A stretch of 64,000 nucleotides of DNA, taken from contig NZ_LZRU01000035.1 in the NCBI RefSeq assembly GCF_002159085.1, positions 83,866-147,865 of the forward strand, given 5' to 3'. The notes under the pieces were generated by a model. It was given only the letters and a program-made list of their open reading frames with translations, did not search any database and had not been told where the DNA came from. Below are positions 27,341 through 35,248 of the stretch, in pieces (position 1 is the first letter of the stretch; each line of letters begins with the position of its first letter). The stretch comes from Thermobacillus sp. ZCTH02-B1. Lineage in GTDB: Bacteria; Bacillota; Bacilli; Paenibacillales; Paenibacillaceae. The translations under genes were made by a program, and so were the position numbers.

Positions 27341-28237
27341 TCACCGTCCGCCGTCCGGAAACGCCAGCAGGACCGCCGTCTTGTCATCCGATACTTTCAC
27401 CCGGGGAAACCGCACGCATGCGGCATCCGACCGCTCGTATTGCACGAGCCATTCCGCATATGCTTCGAGCCCCATCCGGTCCACCATCCTTGCGGTCTCC
27501 GCGGCATCGAACGCCTTCGCCGGATCCGCCTTCGGGATGTACAGCCCGTCCGTCATCAGAAGCAGAAAACGGAGCCCGAGCCGGTTGATCGTGCCGCACT
27601 CGATATGCCGTTCAAACGCCGGATCGCCGTTCAGCAGGGCATAGCCGCCCGGTCCCCCGTCGTTCGCCAGCCGCCGGCCCGCCGCGATGGTCGGCAGCAC
27701 CGCCTGCCAGAGGAGGTCGCGGCCCGCAACGCCGGAAGCCGCGGCTTCCGCCCATCTCCGCAGCGTCTCGCGGTCAACGCCCGCCAGCTGGTCCCGCGTC
27801 AGCACGCGATACGTGCCGTCCCGGTAGCCGGCGACCAGCATGCAGTCGCCCGCCTGGGCGAAGTCGACGGCGTTCTGCCTGACCCGCACGACGAGCGCGC
27901 CGGCGCTCCACAGCGCCTCTTTGCGCGACAGGTCGATGCCGGCGGCCGCCATCCGGGCGGCCTGCCTCCGGTTCGCTTCCGCGAGCATGTCCGCCAGCTC
28001 CGCGCATCCCGTGTCCGGACCGAGCGGCCATTCCATGACGGTCTCTGCCGTGATCCGGGCCGCCAGCACGCCGCCCGTCTCACCGGAAGGCGCGCGGAAC
28101 GGCACCAGCGACGTGGCGCCGTCCACAACGCCGAACAGGCCGTCCCGCTCCCGCACGATGAGCGCGTCTTCGTTCCATTCGCCGCTTCCCCGGATGCTGA
28201 TCGTGCGGATCCTCATGGCTTTCCGGACGTCGATCAT
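27341..28237 (-). CDS. PP2C-like serine/threonine phosphatase in the mannoside operon
   Basis: 298 aa from an ATG at 28237 overlapping the DUF1861 stop (ATGA); an ATG at 28216 preceded by GGAAAG is the alternative. PP2C metal-site motifs are recognisable: NEDALIV (residue ~22), GVVDGATSL (~36), AQAGDCMLVAGY, LLLMTDGLY and C-terminal VSDDKTAVLLAF. The fit to canonical PP2C is loose (DGATS instead of DGMGG), as in the divergent PP2C-like group. It should be a soluble metal-dependent phosphatase. Its substrate is unknown. Its place as the last gene of a sugar-uptake operon is unusual. Confidence 0.75.
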   Translation of the reverse strand: MIDVRKAMRIRTISIRGSGEWNEDALIVRERDGLFGVVDGATSLVPFRAPSGETGGVLAARITAETVMEWPLGPDTGCAELADMLAEANRRQAARMAAAGIDLSRKEALWSAGALVVRVRQNAVDFAQAGDCMLVAGYRDGTYRVLTRDQLAGVDRETLRRWAEAAASGVAGRDLLWQAVLPTIAAGRRLANDGGPGGYALLNGDPAFERHIECGTINRLGLRFLLLMTDGLYIPKADPAKAFDAAETARMVDRMGLEAYAEWLVQYERSDAACVRFPRVKVSDDKTAVLLAFPDGGR

Positions 28238-29187
28238 ATCTCGTAGGCGATGAACGGATCGGGGATCGTCACCCGGTGCGCCTCGGCGTCGCTGATGCCG
28301 GCGTACAGGTCGGCCGTTCCGTTCGAATGCCGGATCAGGCCGCCGCTGAAGACGACATCGACGAGATCCGGGCGCTTCGCCGGCCCTTCGGGGAAATCGG
28401 CCCGCTCCGCGATGATCGTCATGTCGGAGAATTTTCCGGTGTTCGGATCGAATACGAAAATCATCGGATAATAATGCCGGTTGCCCTGCTCGTCGAACCG
28501 GGCGATGTGCCCGAGCACGCCGAGCAATCCGTTCCGGAGCACGTGGATCTCGTTGCAGCCGCCCCACTCTTCGTCGAGGAACTGTCCCTCGAGGAGCGGA
28601 GCCTCGTGGATGATGTCAACCGACAGTTCCTCGAGCTTTCCGACGCGGGTGAAGCCGATCTTGCCCCTTCCGCCCTTCTCGCCCTGCGGGCGCGTGAAGA
28701 CGCCGATGCTTCCGTCCTTGAGCTGGACCAGGCGCAGATCCTTCATGTGATCAGGACCCTGGAAGAACGGCTTCCGGTTGACAAGGTCCGCTTCCTTGAA
28801 GAACACCGTCCGCCAGCCGAGACTGCCCGGTTTCTGGGGGTGGGGAAACGTCTCCACGCCGCCGATGATCACCTCGCCCGATATGACGGTGTAGAAGGGA
28901 TCCTGCAGGGCCAGCACCGGAAAATCGCGTTGGAGCACCCATTTGCCTTCCTTCCTCTTGAAAAAGTGGATCTCCGACTGTTCGCTGTCCCGGTTTTCGA
29001 CCCTCCCGGCGATCACGAGTTCTCCGCCCATCAGGAAAGGTGCCGTAATGTTGTAGACGTCTCGTCCTTCCACCCCTTCGAACACAATCTTCTCCACGTA
29101 GTACGGTTTCTTGCCCTTCGCACGGTACCTCTCGAGCAACTCGACGCAGGATTTGACCCCGCTGCTCTCCCAGTGTGCCATGATCAC
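28234..29187 (-). CDS. DUF1861 family protein, GH130-associated beta-propeller
   Basis: 317 aa. The GTG at 29187 has AGAGGA five bases upstream; the ATG at 29181 is possible. The sequence is rich in regularly spaced beta strands and matches DUF1861 (segments YNITAPFLMGGELVIAGRVE, QDPFYTVI, HMKDLRLVQL, DEEWGGCNEIH). DUF1861 proteins have a five-bladed propeller related to GH43/GH130-type folds and are often encoded beside mannosidases and phosphorylases. No activity can be assigned. It follows GH130 by 84 bases and overlaps the PP2C-like gene. Confidence 0.8.
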   Translation of the reverse strand: MIMAHWESSGVKSCVELLERYRAKGKKPYYVEKIVFEGVEGRDVYNITAPFLMGGELVIAGRVENRDSEQSEIHFFKRKEGKWVLQRDFPVLALQDPFYTVISGEVIIGGVETFPHPQKPGSLGWRTVFFKEADLVNRKPFFQGPDHMKDLRLVQLKDGSIGVFTRPQGEKGGRGKIGFTRVGKLEELSVDIIHEAPLLEGQFLDEEWGGCNEIHVLRNGLLGVLGHIARFDEQGNRHYYPMIFVFDPNTGKFSDMTIIAERADFPEGPAKRPDLVDVVFSGGLIRHSNGTADLYAGISDAEAHRVTIPDPFIAYEI

Positions 29188-29271
29188 AGATGTCCTCTCC
29201 GCTGTTCATGCTGTTTGTTTTGTAAGGATGTCGGATTGGGTGATGATCGCGATTATTACTTTGGATCAATT

Positions 29272-30354
29272 CTATTTTAACAAATTAAACACATCGTCAA
29301 GTCGGAAAGTTGCGGATGCCGTCGATTCGTCGGACACGCCGTAGTACATCGTGACCAGGCCGTCCCGTACGATCGCGCCGCACGCGAAGACGACGCCGCC
29401 GAAGAACCCGTCGGTTTCGTACTTCGCTTCCGGCACCATGATCGGTTCCGCCGTGCGCGCGATGACGCGGCCCGGATCGTCCAGGGCGAGAAGCGCCGCG
29501 CCCATGCAGTAGCGGTGGCTGCGGTCCGCCCCGTGGTACAGGAGCAGCCAGCCCTCGTCCGTCCGGATCGGCACGCAGCCCGCCCCGATCCGCGCGCTCT
29601 CCCATCCGCTTGCGGACAGCCCCATCAGGAAGCGATGGTTGCCCCAATGGATGAGGTCCGGCGACTCCGCGATCCACATCTCGGGCTTGCCGATCCCTTC
29701 GGGAACCGGCCGGTGCACCATCATGTATTTGCCGCCGATTCTCTCGGGGAACAGCACGACGTCCTTGTTCGTCGGCGCGAGAATCGTCCCTTCCCGCCGG
29801 AACGAGCGGAAATCGTCCGTCGACAACAGCCCGACGGCAACGCCCTTCTCCGACACGGCGCTGTAGGTGACGTAATAACGGCCGTCGATTTTCGTGATGC
29901 GCGGATCTTCGATGCCCCAGGTTTCCAGCGGACCCGCCGGCACCACGGTCGGCCGCTCGTCGATCGTGAACCGCTCGCCGTCCCGGCTCCGCGCCACGCG
30001 GAGATGCGAGATCGAGGTCAGCCAGATCGTCTCGCCCCGCCGGTTCTTCACGACGCGCTGATCGCTGAAGTCGAGATCCGGATCGCGGCGGTCCAGCTCC
30101 ACGATGCGCACCGCCGCATCATGGAAGCCGTCCGCGTCCGCGCGCATCACCGGCACCAACACCTTGCCGGGATCGGTCTGGCGCGGCCGTTCCGCCACGC
30201 GGAGCAGCAACACGATCTCGCCATCGCATTCCGCCACGCCTGCATTGAAGGCGCCGAGGACTTCCCAATCCGGGAAGGACGGCTTCACATCGGCCGGCGT
30301 AACCAGCGGATTCAGCGGTGAACGCCGGACGCCGATTTGCGGTCGCACCGTCAC
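29272..30354 (-). CDS. GH130 beta-mannoside phosphorylase or hydrolase
   Basis: 360 aa from the GTG at 30354, which has GGAGGGAG at ideal spacing; an ATG at 30369 has no ribosome site. GH130 markers are WGIEDPRI, KDVVLFPERIGGKYMMVHRP, GWESARIGAG and the C-terminal FGGVVFACGAIV. Members phosphorolyse beta-1,4- or beta-1,2-mannosides to mannose 1-phosphate, while other subfamilies hydrolyse beta-1,2-mannosides; which applies here is not decided by what I can see. There is no signal peptide, so it acts on imported oligosaccharides brought in by the permeases immediately upstream. Confidence 0.85.
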   Translation of the reverse strand: MTVRPQIGVRRSPLNPLVTPADVKPSFPDWEVLGAFNAGVAECDGEIVLLLRVAERPRQTDPGKVLVPVMRADADGFHDAAVRIVELDRRDPDLDFSDQRVVKNRRGETIWLTSISHLRVARSRDGERFTIDERPTVVPAGPLETWGIEDPRITKIDGRYYVTYSAVSEKGVAVGLLSTDDFRSFRREGTILAPTNKDVVLFPERIGGKYMMVHRPVPEGIGKPEMWIAESPDLIHWGNHRFLMGLSASGWESARIGAGCVPIRTDEGWLLLYHGADRSHRYCMGAALLALDDPGRVIARTAEPIMVPEAKYETDGFFGGVVFACGAIVRDGLVTMYYGVSDESTASATFRLDDVFNLLK

Positions 30355-30375
30355 AGTCTCTCCCTCCATCCAAAT

Positions 30376-30386
30376 GAAACCGTTTC
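30376..30386. promoter_or_regulatory. Cre/LacI-like palindrome before GH130
   Basis: TGAAACCGTTTCTA (core GAAACCGTTTC) fits 12 of 14 positions of the CcpA cre pattern. It lies between the last permease stop and the GH130 start, where a bound repressor could act as a roadblock or control an internal promoter. Confidence 0.4.
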
Positions 30387-30399
30387 TACTTTCATTTAT

Positions 30400-31278
30400 T
30401 TAATCCTTGAGTCCCGTAAATGTGATACCTTCGATGAAATATCGCTGCGCAACAAAGAACAGCAGGACGACCGGCAGCGCGATGAGGATCGACATCGCCA
30501 TGAGATAATTCCATTGCGGCGCCTCGTTGACCCCGCCCATGAAGAAATACATGCCGACGTTCATGGTGTACAGTTCCATGTCGGTCAGGTAGATGAGCGG
30601 TCCGAGGAAATCGTTCCAGTAGCCGCGGAACGCGAAGATCGCGACCGCGAGCAGCGCCGGCCGGATCTGCGGCAGCATGATCAGGAAGAACGTCTGGAAC
30701 GTGTTCGCGCCGTCGATCTCGGCCGCGTCGTCCAGTTCCCGCGGAATCGTCAGGAAGAACTGGCGCAACAGGAAAATGTAGAACGGCCCCCACGCCGTCC
30801 ACGCCCGCAGCACGAGCGGATCGAATTCGCCGACCAGTCCGAAATGCTGCCAGATCAGGAACGTCGGAATGAGCGTCACGTGGAACGGCAGCATCATCGT
30901 CGCCAGCAGCACGAGGAAGATGAAGTCGCTGCCGGGAAAACGGAACCGCGCGAACCCGTACGCCACCAGCGTGGCGCTCGCGAGCTCCGCCGTGATGCCG
31001 AGGACGACGATGAATATCGTGTTCCACAGGTAGCGGTTGAACGGCATCGCGTTCCAGGCGTCCGCGAAGTTGCGCCACTGAGGCGGATCCGGAATCCACT
31101 TCGGCGGCCAGGCGAAAATGTCGCCCTCCTGTTGCAGCGCGGTCGACAGCATCCAGAAGAACGGGATGAGAATGACGACCGCCAGGAACGTGACGATGAT
31201 GTAAATCAGCGCCCGCTTGATCGCGTTCAGTCGCCTGACGCCCAGTCCGACTCTTGCAGCCGCGAAGCTTCTCGCCAT
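30400..31278 (-). CDS. CUT1 ABC sugar permease (MalG type), mannoside importer
   Basis: 292 aa, six membrane helices, EAA-loop motif DAAEIDGANT, and the C-terminal FIEGITFTGLKD typical of MalG-type subunits. It starts 15 bases downstream of the partner permease. It forms the importer channel with the 31294-32283 protein. Confidence 0.9.
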   Translation of the reverse strand: MARSFAAARVGLGVRRLNAIKRALIYIIVTFLAVVILIPFFWMLSTALQQEGDIFAWPPKWIPDPPQWRNFADAWNAMPFNRYLWNTIFIVVLGITAELASATLVAYGFARFRFPGSDFIFLVLLATMMLPFHVTLIPTFLIWQHFGLVGEFDPLVLRAWTAWGPFYIFLLRQFFLTIPRELDDAAEIDGANTFQTFFLIMLPQIRPALLAVAIFAFRGYWNDFLGPLIYLTDMELYTMNVGMYFFMGGVNEAPQWNYLMAMSILIALPVVLLFFVAQRYFIEGITFTGLKD

Positions 31279-31293
31279 GACCGTGAGTCCCCC

Positions 31294-32283
31294 CTATCGC
31301 TTCATGTCCGTCTCGTAGTACACCCACGCCGGGGACGAGCGGAACACGAGCAGCGTCAGCGCCAGAATGATCAGGAAGAGCACCCAGGCGATCGCGGAAG
31401 CCTCGCCCATGTGCATCTGGTTGAAGCCGCGCTCGTATACGAGCTGGTTCATGAACTTGCCGGCCGCGGTCGACGGGCGGACGAACATCGCGATCGTGAA
31501 AATCTGCAGCGCGCCGATCATGCCCATGACGATCTGCAGCAGAATGACCGGCGAGATCTGCGGCACCGTGATGTGAAGGAACTTCCGGAATCCGTTCGCG
31601 CCGTCGATCTCGGCCGCTTCGTACAGGGAACGCGGCACCCCCTGCAGCCCCGCGAGGAAGACGACGGTGTTCGTGCCGAAGATGCCCCAGACGCTCATGA
31701 TGATGAACGCCGGCAGAATGAACCGCGGATCGCCGAACCAGTTCGGTTTGTCCATGCCGAACAGATGCAGGATCGGCGACAGGAGCCAGGTCAAAATCCC
31801 GGACTCGCTGTTGAACATCCACCGCCACAGAAGCGCCACCGCCACCTCGGGCAGCACCGCGGGCAGGAAATAGATCGTCCGGAACGTGCCGATGCCCTTG
31901 ATCTGGTTGTTCAGCAGCATCGCAACGAGCAGCGCGCCGATCACGCCGATCGGCAGGGAGAACAGGGCATACAGCAGCGTGATCCGGACCGAGGGCCAGA
32001 ACTCGATGTCGAGCGTGAACAGCCGGATGTAGTTGTCCAGCCCGACCCATTCCGTCTTGCCGAAGATCGATGACTTGGTAAAGCTCAAATAGAGCGAATT
32101 GCCGAGCGGATAAAGGGTGAACACGAGAAATCCGACGATCCACGGCGAGACCAGCGCCAGCCCCATCGCCTGCTTTTTCTTCCAGCCGATCCACCTGAAC
32201 AGCCAATAGAGCAACACGGCGATCCCGGCCAGCGCGACCGGCACGAGCAGCCAGCGGATGAACGTGGCCAGATGGTGTCCCAC
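31294..32283 (-). CDS. CUT1 ABC sugar permease (MalF type), mannoside importer
   Basis: 329 aa from a GTG at 32283 preceded by GGAGGAAAA. There are two N-terminal helices (about 8-30 and 40-60), then the six-helix core, with EAA motif EAAEIDGANG. An extra N-terminal helix followed by WKKKQA is slightly unusual for the family. It lies between the binding protein and the second permease. Confidence 0.9.
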   Translation of the reverse strand: MGHHLATFIRWLLVPVALAGIAVLLYWLFRWIGWKKKQAMGLALVSPWIVGFLVFTLYPLGNSLYLSFTKSSIFGKTEWVGLDNYIRLFTLDIEFWPSVRITLLYALFSLPIGVIGALLVAMLLNNQIKGIGTFRTIYFLPAVLPEVAVALLWRWMFNSESGILTWLLSPILHLFGMDKPNWFGDPRFILPAFIIMSVWGIFGTNTVVFLAGLQGVPRSLYEAAEIDGANGFRKFLHITVPQISPVILLQIVMGMIGALQIFTIAMFVRPSTAAGKFMNQLVYERGFNQMHMGEASAIAWVLFLIILALTLLVFRSSPAWVYYETDMKR

Positions 32284-32330
32284 TGCCTTTTCCTCCTTTC
32301 CGTCGCGTTCCTTCGCGGGCGGCTCAGCAA

Positions 32331-32358
32331 AGAAGGAGGCAGCGAACTGCCTCCTTCT
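32331..32358 (-). terminator. Intercistronic hairpin after the mannoside binding protein
   Basis: A perfect 12-bp stem with a UUCG loop on the minus strand (AGAAGGAGGCAG, TTCG, CTGCCTCCTTCT), with a weak T-run. It lies between binding-protein stop and permease start, as in the other importer operons of this window. Confidence 0.7.
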
Positions 32359-32367
32359 CCTGCGCCG

Positions 32368-33723
32368 TTATTTCAGCGCGTCTTCGAGCAGCGGCTTCAC
32401 TTTCGGAACGAGATCGCTCGGACGGGCGCCTGCGTTGACGATCGGATCCATGAGCTGCGTCCAGAAGATGTTGTCCCAATCCGGATACTTTTCCGAATAG
32501 CGGTACGGTCTGCCGTATTGCATCGACGCGATGATCGCCTCAAGCGAATGCGCTTTGTCCGGATGCAGTTCCTTGAGCGTCTCGTAATCGGCCAGGGATT
32601 TCCGCGGAGGCATGATCTTCCAGTGATGGATCGCGTCGGTCAGATCCAGGAACGCCTGGAAGGCCGCATCCGGGTTCTTCGTCTTCGCGTTGATGCCCAT
32701 GCCGAGGATATCTGCGAACGTCACGTGCGTGCCGTCGGGACCCGCCGGAACCATGAACGCCTGCACGTTTTCGACGGTCCGGTCAAGGTCGTCCGCAGCG
32801 CCTCCCATGAACATGGCAACCTGGCCGTTGCGGAACATTTGGTCGAATCCGCGGTCGCGGATGATGGTTTGCGACGGAACGAGCGGACCCTGCACGAGGT
32901 CGGCGTAGAAGTTCAGCGCCTCCATCGCTTCCGGCGAGTCGATCGGCGACTTGCCGTCTTCCGTGATGACTTCGCCGCCGTTCTGCCAGATGAACATTTG
33001 CACCGGCGGCCAGCCGTTCAGCGTGAAGCCCCACTGGACCGTGTTGTTCGGATCGAAACCTTCTTCATCCGCGCGCTTGCCGTTCGCGTCCTTCGTCAGC
33101 TTCTTGGCTGCCGCAATGAAGTCGTCCCAGGTCCAGCTTTCATCCGGGTAACTGAGACCCGCCTCGTCGAACAGCGCCTTGTTCACATACAGCATGACGG
33201 GCTGCTGCAGCCAGGGCAGGCCGTAGATGCGGCCGTCGTGCGTGAACGGCCCGAACGACGCTTCATAGTAGTCGTCCGTGTTGGCCGCCGGGTGCGACGA
33301 GTTCGCGAGCCGGTCCGTGATGTCGAGCATGACGCCGCCGGCGGCGAATTGCGCCGCGCGCTGCGCGCTGACCCAGAAGAGGTCCGGACCGGAGTCGCCC
33401 GACAGCTGCGTGATGATGCGCGTGTCGTATTCCGCCGGGTTGGAATCCTGGACGATTTCGTAGACATCCGACTTGGCGTTCAGATCGTCGAGAATCGCTT
33501 GCAGCTCCTTCGCCTCATCGGCGCCGGCCCAGGTCGACAGCCGGATCTGCACCTTCTGTCCCGATCCGTCCGCGTTGCCGCCGGACGAACCGCCGTCCGT
33601 TCCCGCGGTATTTCCGCCGTTCCCGCTGCTGCCGTTGTTCTTGCTACCGCCGCAGGCAGACAGCACGAGCGCGATGACCAGGAGAACGGACATCAGCATG
33701 GACAACCTTTTGCTCATCTGCAC
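32368..33723 (-). CDS. Lipoprotein sugar-binding protein, mannoside importer
   Basis: 451 aa. Lipobox LSAC with Cys24, then a Gly/Asn/Ser linker to about residue 57. SBP_bac_1 fold with GDSGPDLFWVSAQRAAQFA and the typical YVNKALFDEAGL hinge segment. It is the first gene of the operon that continues through two permeases, GH130, DUF1861 and PP2C. Its promoter overlaps a perfect palindrome (33844-33857), and a LacI regulator is encoded divergently. Confidence 0.9.
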   Translation of the reverse strand: MQMSKRLSMLMSVLLVIALVLSACGGSKNNGSSGNGGNTAGTDGGSSGGNADGSGQKVQIRLSTWAGADEAKELQAILDDLNAKSDVYEIVQDSNPAEYDTRIITQLSGDSGPDLFWVSAQRAAQFAAGGVMLDITDRLANSSHPAANTDDYYEASFGPFTHDGRIYGLPWLQQPVMLYVNKALFDEAGLSYPDESWTWDDFIAAAKKLTKDANGKRADEEGFDPNNTVQWGFTLNGWPPVQMFIWQNGGEVITEDGKSPIDSPEAMEALNFYADLVQGPLVPSQTIIRDRGFDQMFRNGQVAMFMGGAADDLDRTVENVQAFMVPAGPDGTHVTFADILGMGINAKTKNPDAAFQAFLDLTDAIHHWKIMPPRKSLADYETLKELHPDKAHSLEAIIASMQYGRPYRYSEKYPDWDNIFWTQLMDPIVNAGARPSDLVPKVKPLLEDALK

Positions 33724-33795
33724 AACCCCCTAGCACTAAAGTTGAAAACCATCCTGCTAGATGACGACACCAGCATGACTAGATTGACAAAATTA

Positions 33796-33827
33796 GATTT
33801 GTAATGCTGTTGTCATCATTACAAATC
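33796..33827. promoter_or_regulatory. Long inverted repeat in the mannoside operon leader
   Basis: GATTTGTAATG (33796-33806) and its exact complement CATTACAAATC (33817-33827) flank a 10-base spacer, just downstream of the -10 of the binding-protein promoter. A third copy of the half-site (GATTTGTAACG, 33955-33965) sits just downstream of the regulator's -10. It could be an operator half-site shared by both promoters, or an RNA hairpin in the leader. Confidence 0.6.
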
Positions 33828-33829
33828 AC

Positions 33830-33858
33830 ATTATGCATCAGGCTGACAGCGCTGTCAA
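33830..33858 (-). promoter_or_regulatory. Promoter of the mannoside operon with overlapping operator
   Basis: On the minus strand TTGACA (33853-33858), a 17-base spacer and CATAAT (33830-33835). The perfect 14-bp palindrome TGACAGCGCTGTCA (33844-33857) covers most of the -35 and the upstream half of the spacer, which is a classic repressor position. Confidence 0.85.
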
Positions 33859-33925
33859 TAACCTGATTTTTGTACGGTACAACCTTGGAATTCCCTCGAA
33901 AACCATCGACTTTTCCCGTTTTTCG

Positions 33926-33954
33926 TTTACTTTTTATCTTTCATCATGTATATT
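33926..33954 (+). promoter_or_regulatory. Promoter of the divergent LacI regulator
   Basis: TTTACT (33926-33931), 17 bases and TATATT (33949-33954). The half-site GATTTGTAACG begins one base after the -10. Confidence 0.7.
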
Positions 33955-34015
33955 GATTTGTAACGTGACAAAACTGATTTTTTCGGCGCGACGCGCCGCT
34001 GAAAGGGTTGGTCCC

Positions 34016-35044
34016 ATGGCCAAGAAACGACGCATCGTCATGCAGGATATCGCCGACCGCCTGAACCTGTCGAAGAACTCGGTGTCACAGGCGCTGTCCG
34101 GCAAGGACGGCGTCAGCGAGGAGACCCGCAGGAAAATCATCCAGACCGCCATCGAAATGGGCTACCGCTACAAGCCGAAACGTTCGTCGGACGGCAGGAA
34201 CAAACGGGTGCGGACGATCGGGCTCATCGCGTCCGAATTTGCGTTCTCGATGAAAATCTTCTTCGGCGAAATCTATCTCGCGATCGAGCGCGAGGCCCAG
34301 AGCCGCGGGATCGGCCTGCGGATCCAGTCGATTACGCCGGAAGCGCGGGACCGGCTGCTGCTGCCGGATTTCATCGAAAAGATGGACGTCGACGGCCTGC
34401 TTATTCTTTCCCATATCAGTACCGAGTATGTAAATCACGTGCTCTCCAAGGGCATTCCGACCGTGCTCATCGACCACCACGATCCGCTGATCGAGGCGGA
34501 CGCCGTTCTCACGAACAACCGCTTCGGCGCGTATCTGGCCGTCAGACACCTGCTCGAGCTCGGGCACCGGAGGATCGGCATCCTCGGCAACATCGGCGCC
34601 TCGCCGAGCTACCTGGAACGATGGGAAGGCTATCTGCTCGCGATGCGGGAATACGGCATCGAGCCGCCGCAGGCCCACATGCTGATCCGCGTGCGCGAGG
34701 AAGTCGGCGAGATCGGAGAAGCGCTCCGCGCCGTGGAGGACAAGCCGAGCGCGTGGTTCTGCGTGAACGACGGTTTCGCCTTCTTCGCCTGCTCCGTCCT
34801 GCAGAACATGGGATACGCCATCCCGGAGGACGTCTCCGTCTGCGGATTCGACAACAGCGATTTCTCGCAGATCGGCATGCCGAAGATCACGACGATGAAC
34901 ATCGACCTCAACCTGTTCGCGAAGGAGGCGTTCGCCCAGCTGATGCGCCGCATCGAGAGCCCGGAGGACGCGTATCGGGAGATTCTGCTGCCGACGCGGC
35001 TCGTGAAGCGGGAATCGACCGGCCCGTTCGTGCCGAAGGCGTGA
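34016..35044 (+). CDS. LacI-family regulator of the mannoside operon
   Basis: 342 aa from the ATG at 34016 (GAAAGGG upstream). The helix-turn-helix is VMQDIADRLNLSKNSVSQAL, whose recognition helix differs from the usual VSxxTVSR; the hinge (YRYKPKRSS) is also atypical, without the Leu that normally intercalates in the minor groove. The sensor domain is normal (GYLLAMREYGI, VCGFDNSDFS). Divergent placement and shared half-sites in the 292-base intergenic region point to control of the 27.3-33.7 kb operon and of itself. Confidence 0.88.
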   Translation: MAKKRRIVMQDIADRLNLSKNSVSQALSGKDGVSEETRRKIIQTAIEMGYRYKPKRSSDGRNKRVRTIGLIASEFAFSMKIFFGEIYLAIEREAQSRGIGLRIQSITPEARDRLLLPDFIEKMDVDGLLILSHISTEYVNHVLSKGIPTVLIDHHDPLIEADAVLTNNRFGAYLAVRHLLELGHRRIGILGNIGASPSYLERWEGYLLAMREYGIEPPQAHMLIRVREEVGEIGEALRAVEDKPSAWFCVNDGFAFFACSVLQNMGYAIPEDVSVCGFDNSDFSQIGMPKITTMNIDLNLFAKEAFAQLMRRIESPEDAYREILLPTRLVKRESTGPFVPKA

Positions 35045-35110
35045 TGCGGGGACGGCGGACCAGGCAACGGAACACACGAGTCGGGTTCGGGGATTCGGTT
35101 CTCCGCCAGG

Positions 35111-35145
35111 AAAAAAATCGAGGGGGCGTTGGCCCCCTCTTTTCT
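35111..35145. terminator. Bidirectional terminator between regulator and kamA
   Basis: GAGGGGGC and GCCCCCTC (35120-35127, 35132-35139) with a 4-base loop, a T-run on the plus side and TTTTTTT on the minus side. It serves the convergent LacI regulator and aminomutase genes. Confidence 0.85.
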
Positions 35146-35248
35146 TGAAGGATCCGGGCTTTTCATTGCCCCGATGCCTTGCGCTGACGCGTAACCGAAA
35201 CATCAGAGCTTGCGGAAATCATCCGTCGGAACCGCATGCGCCGCCATG

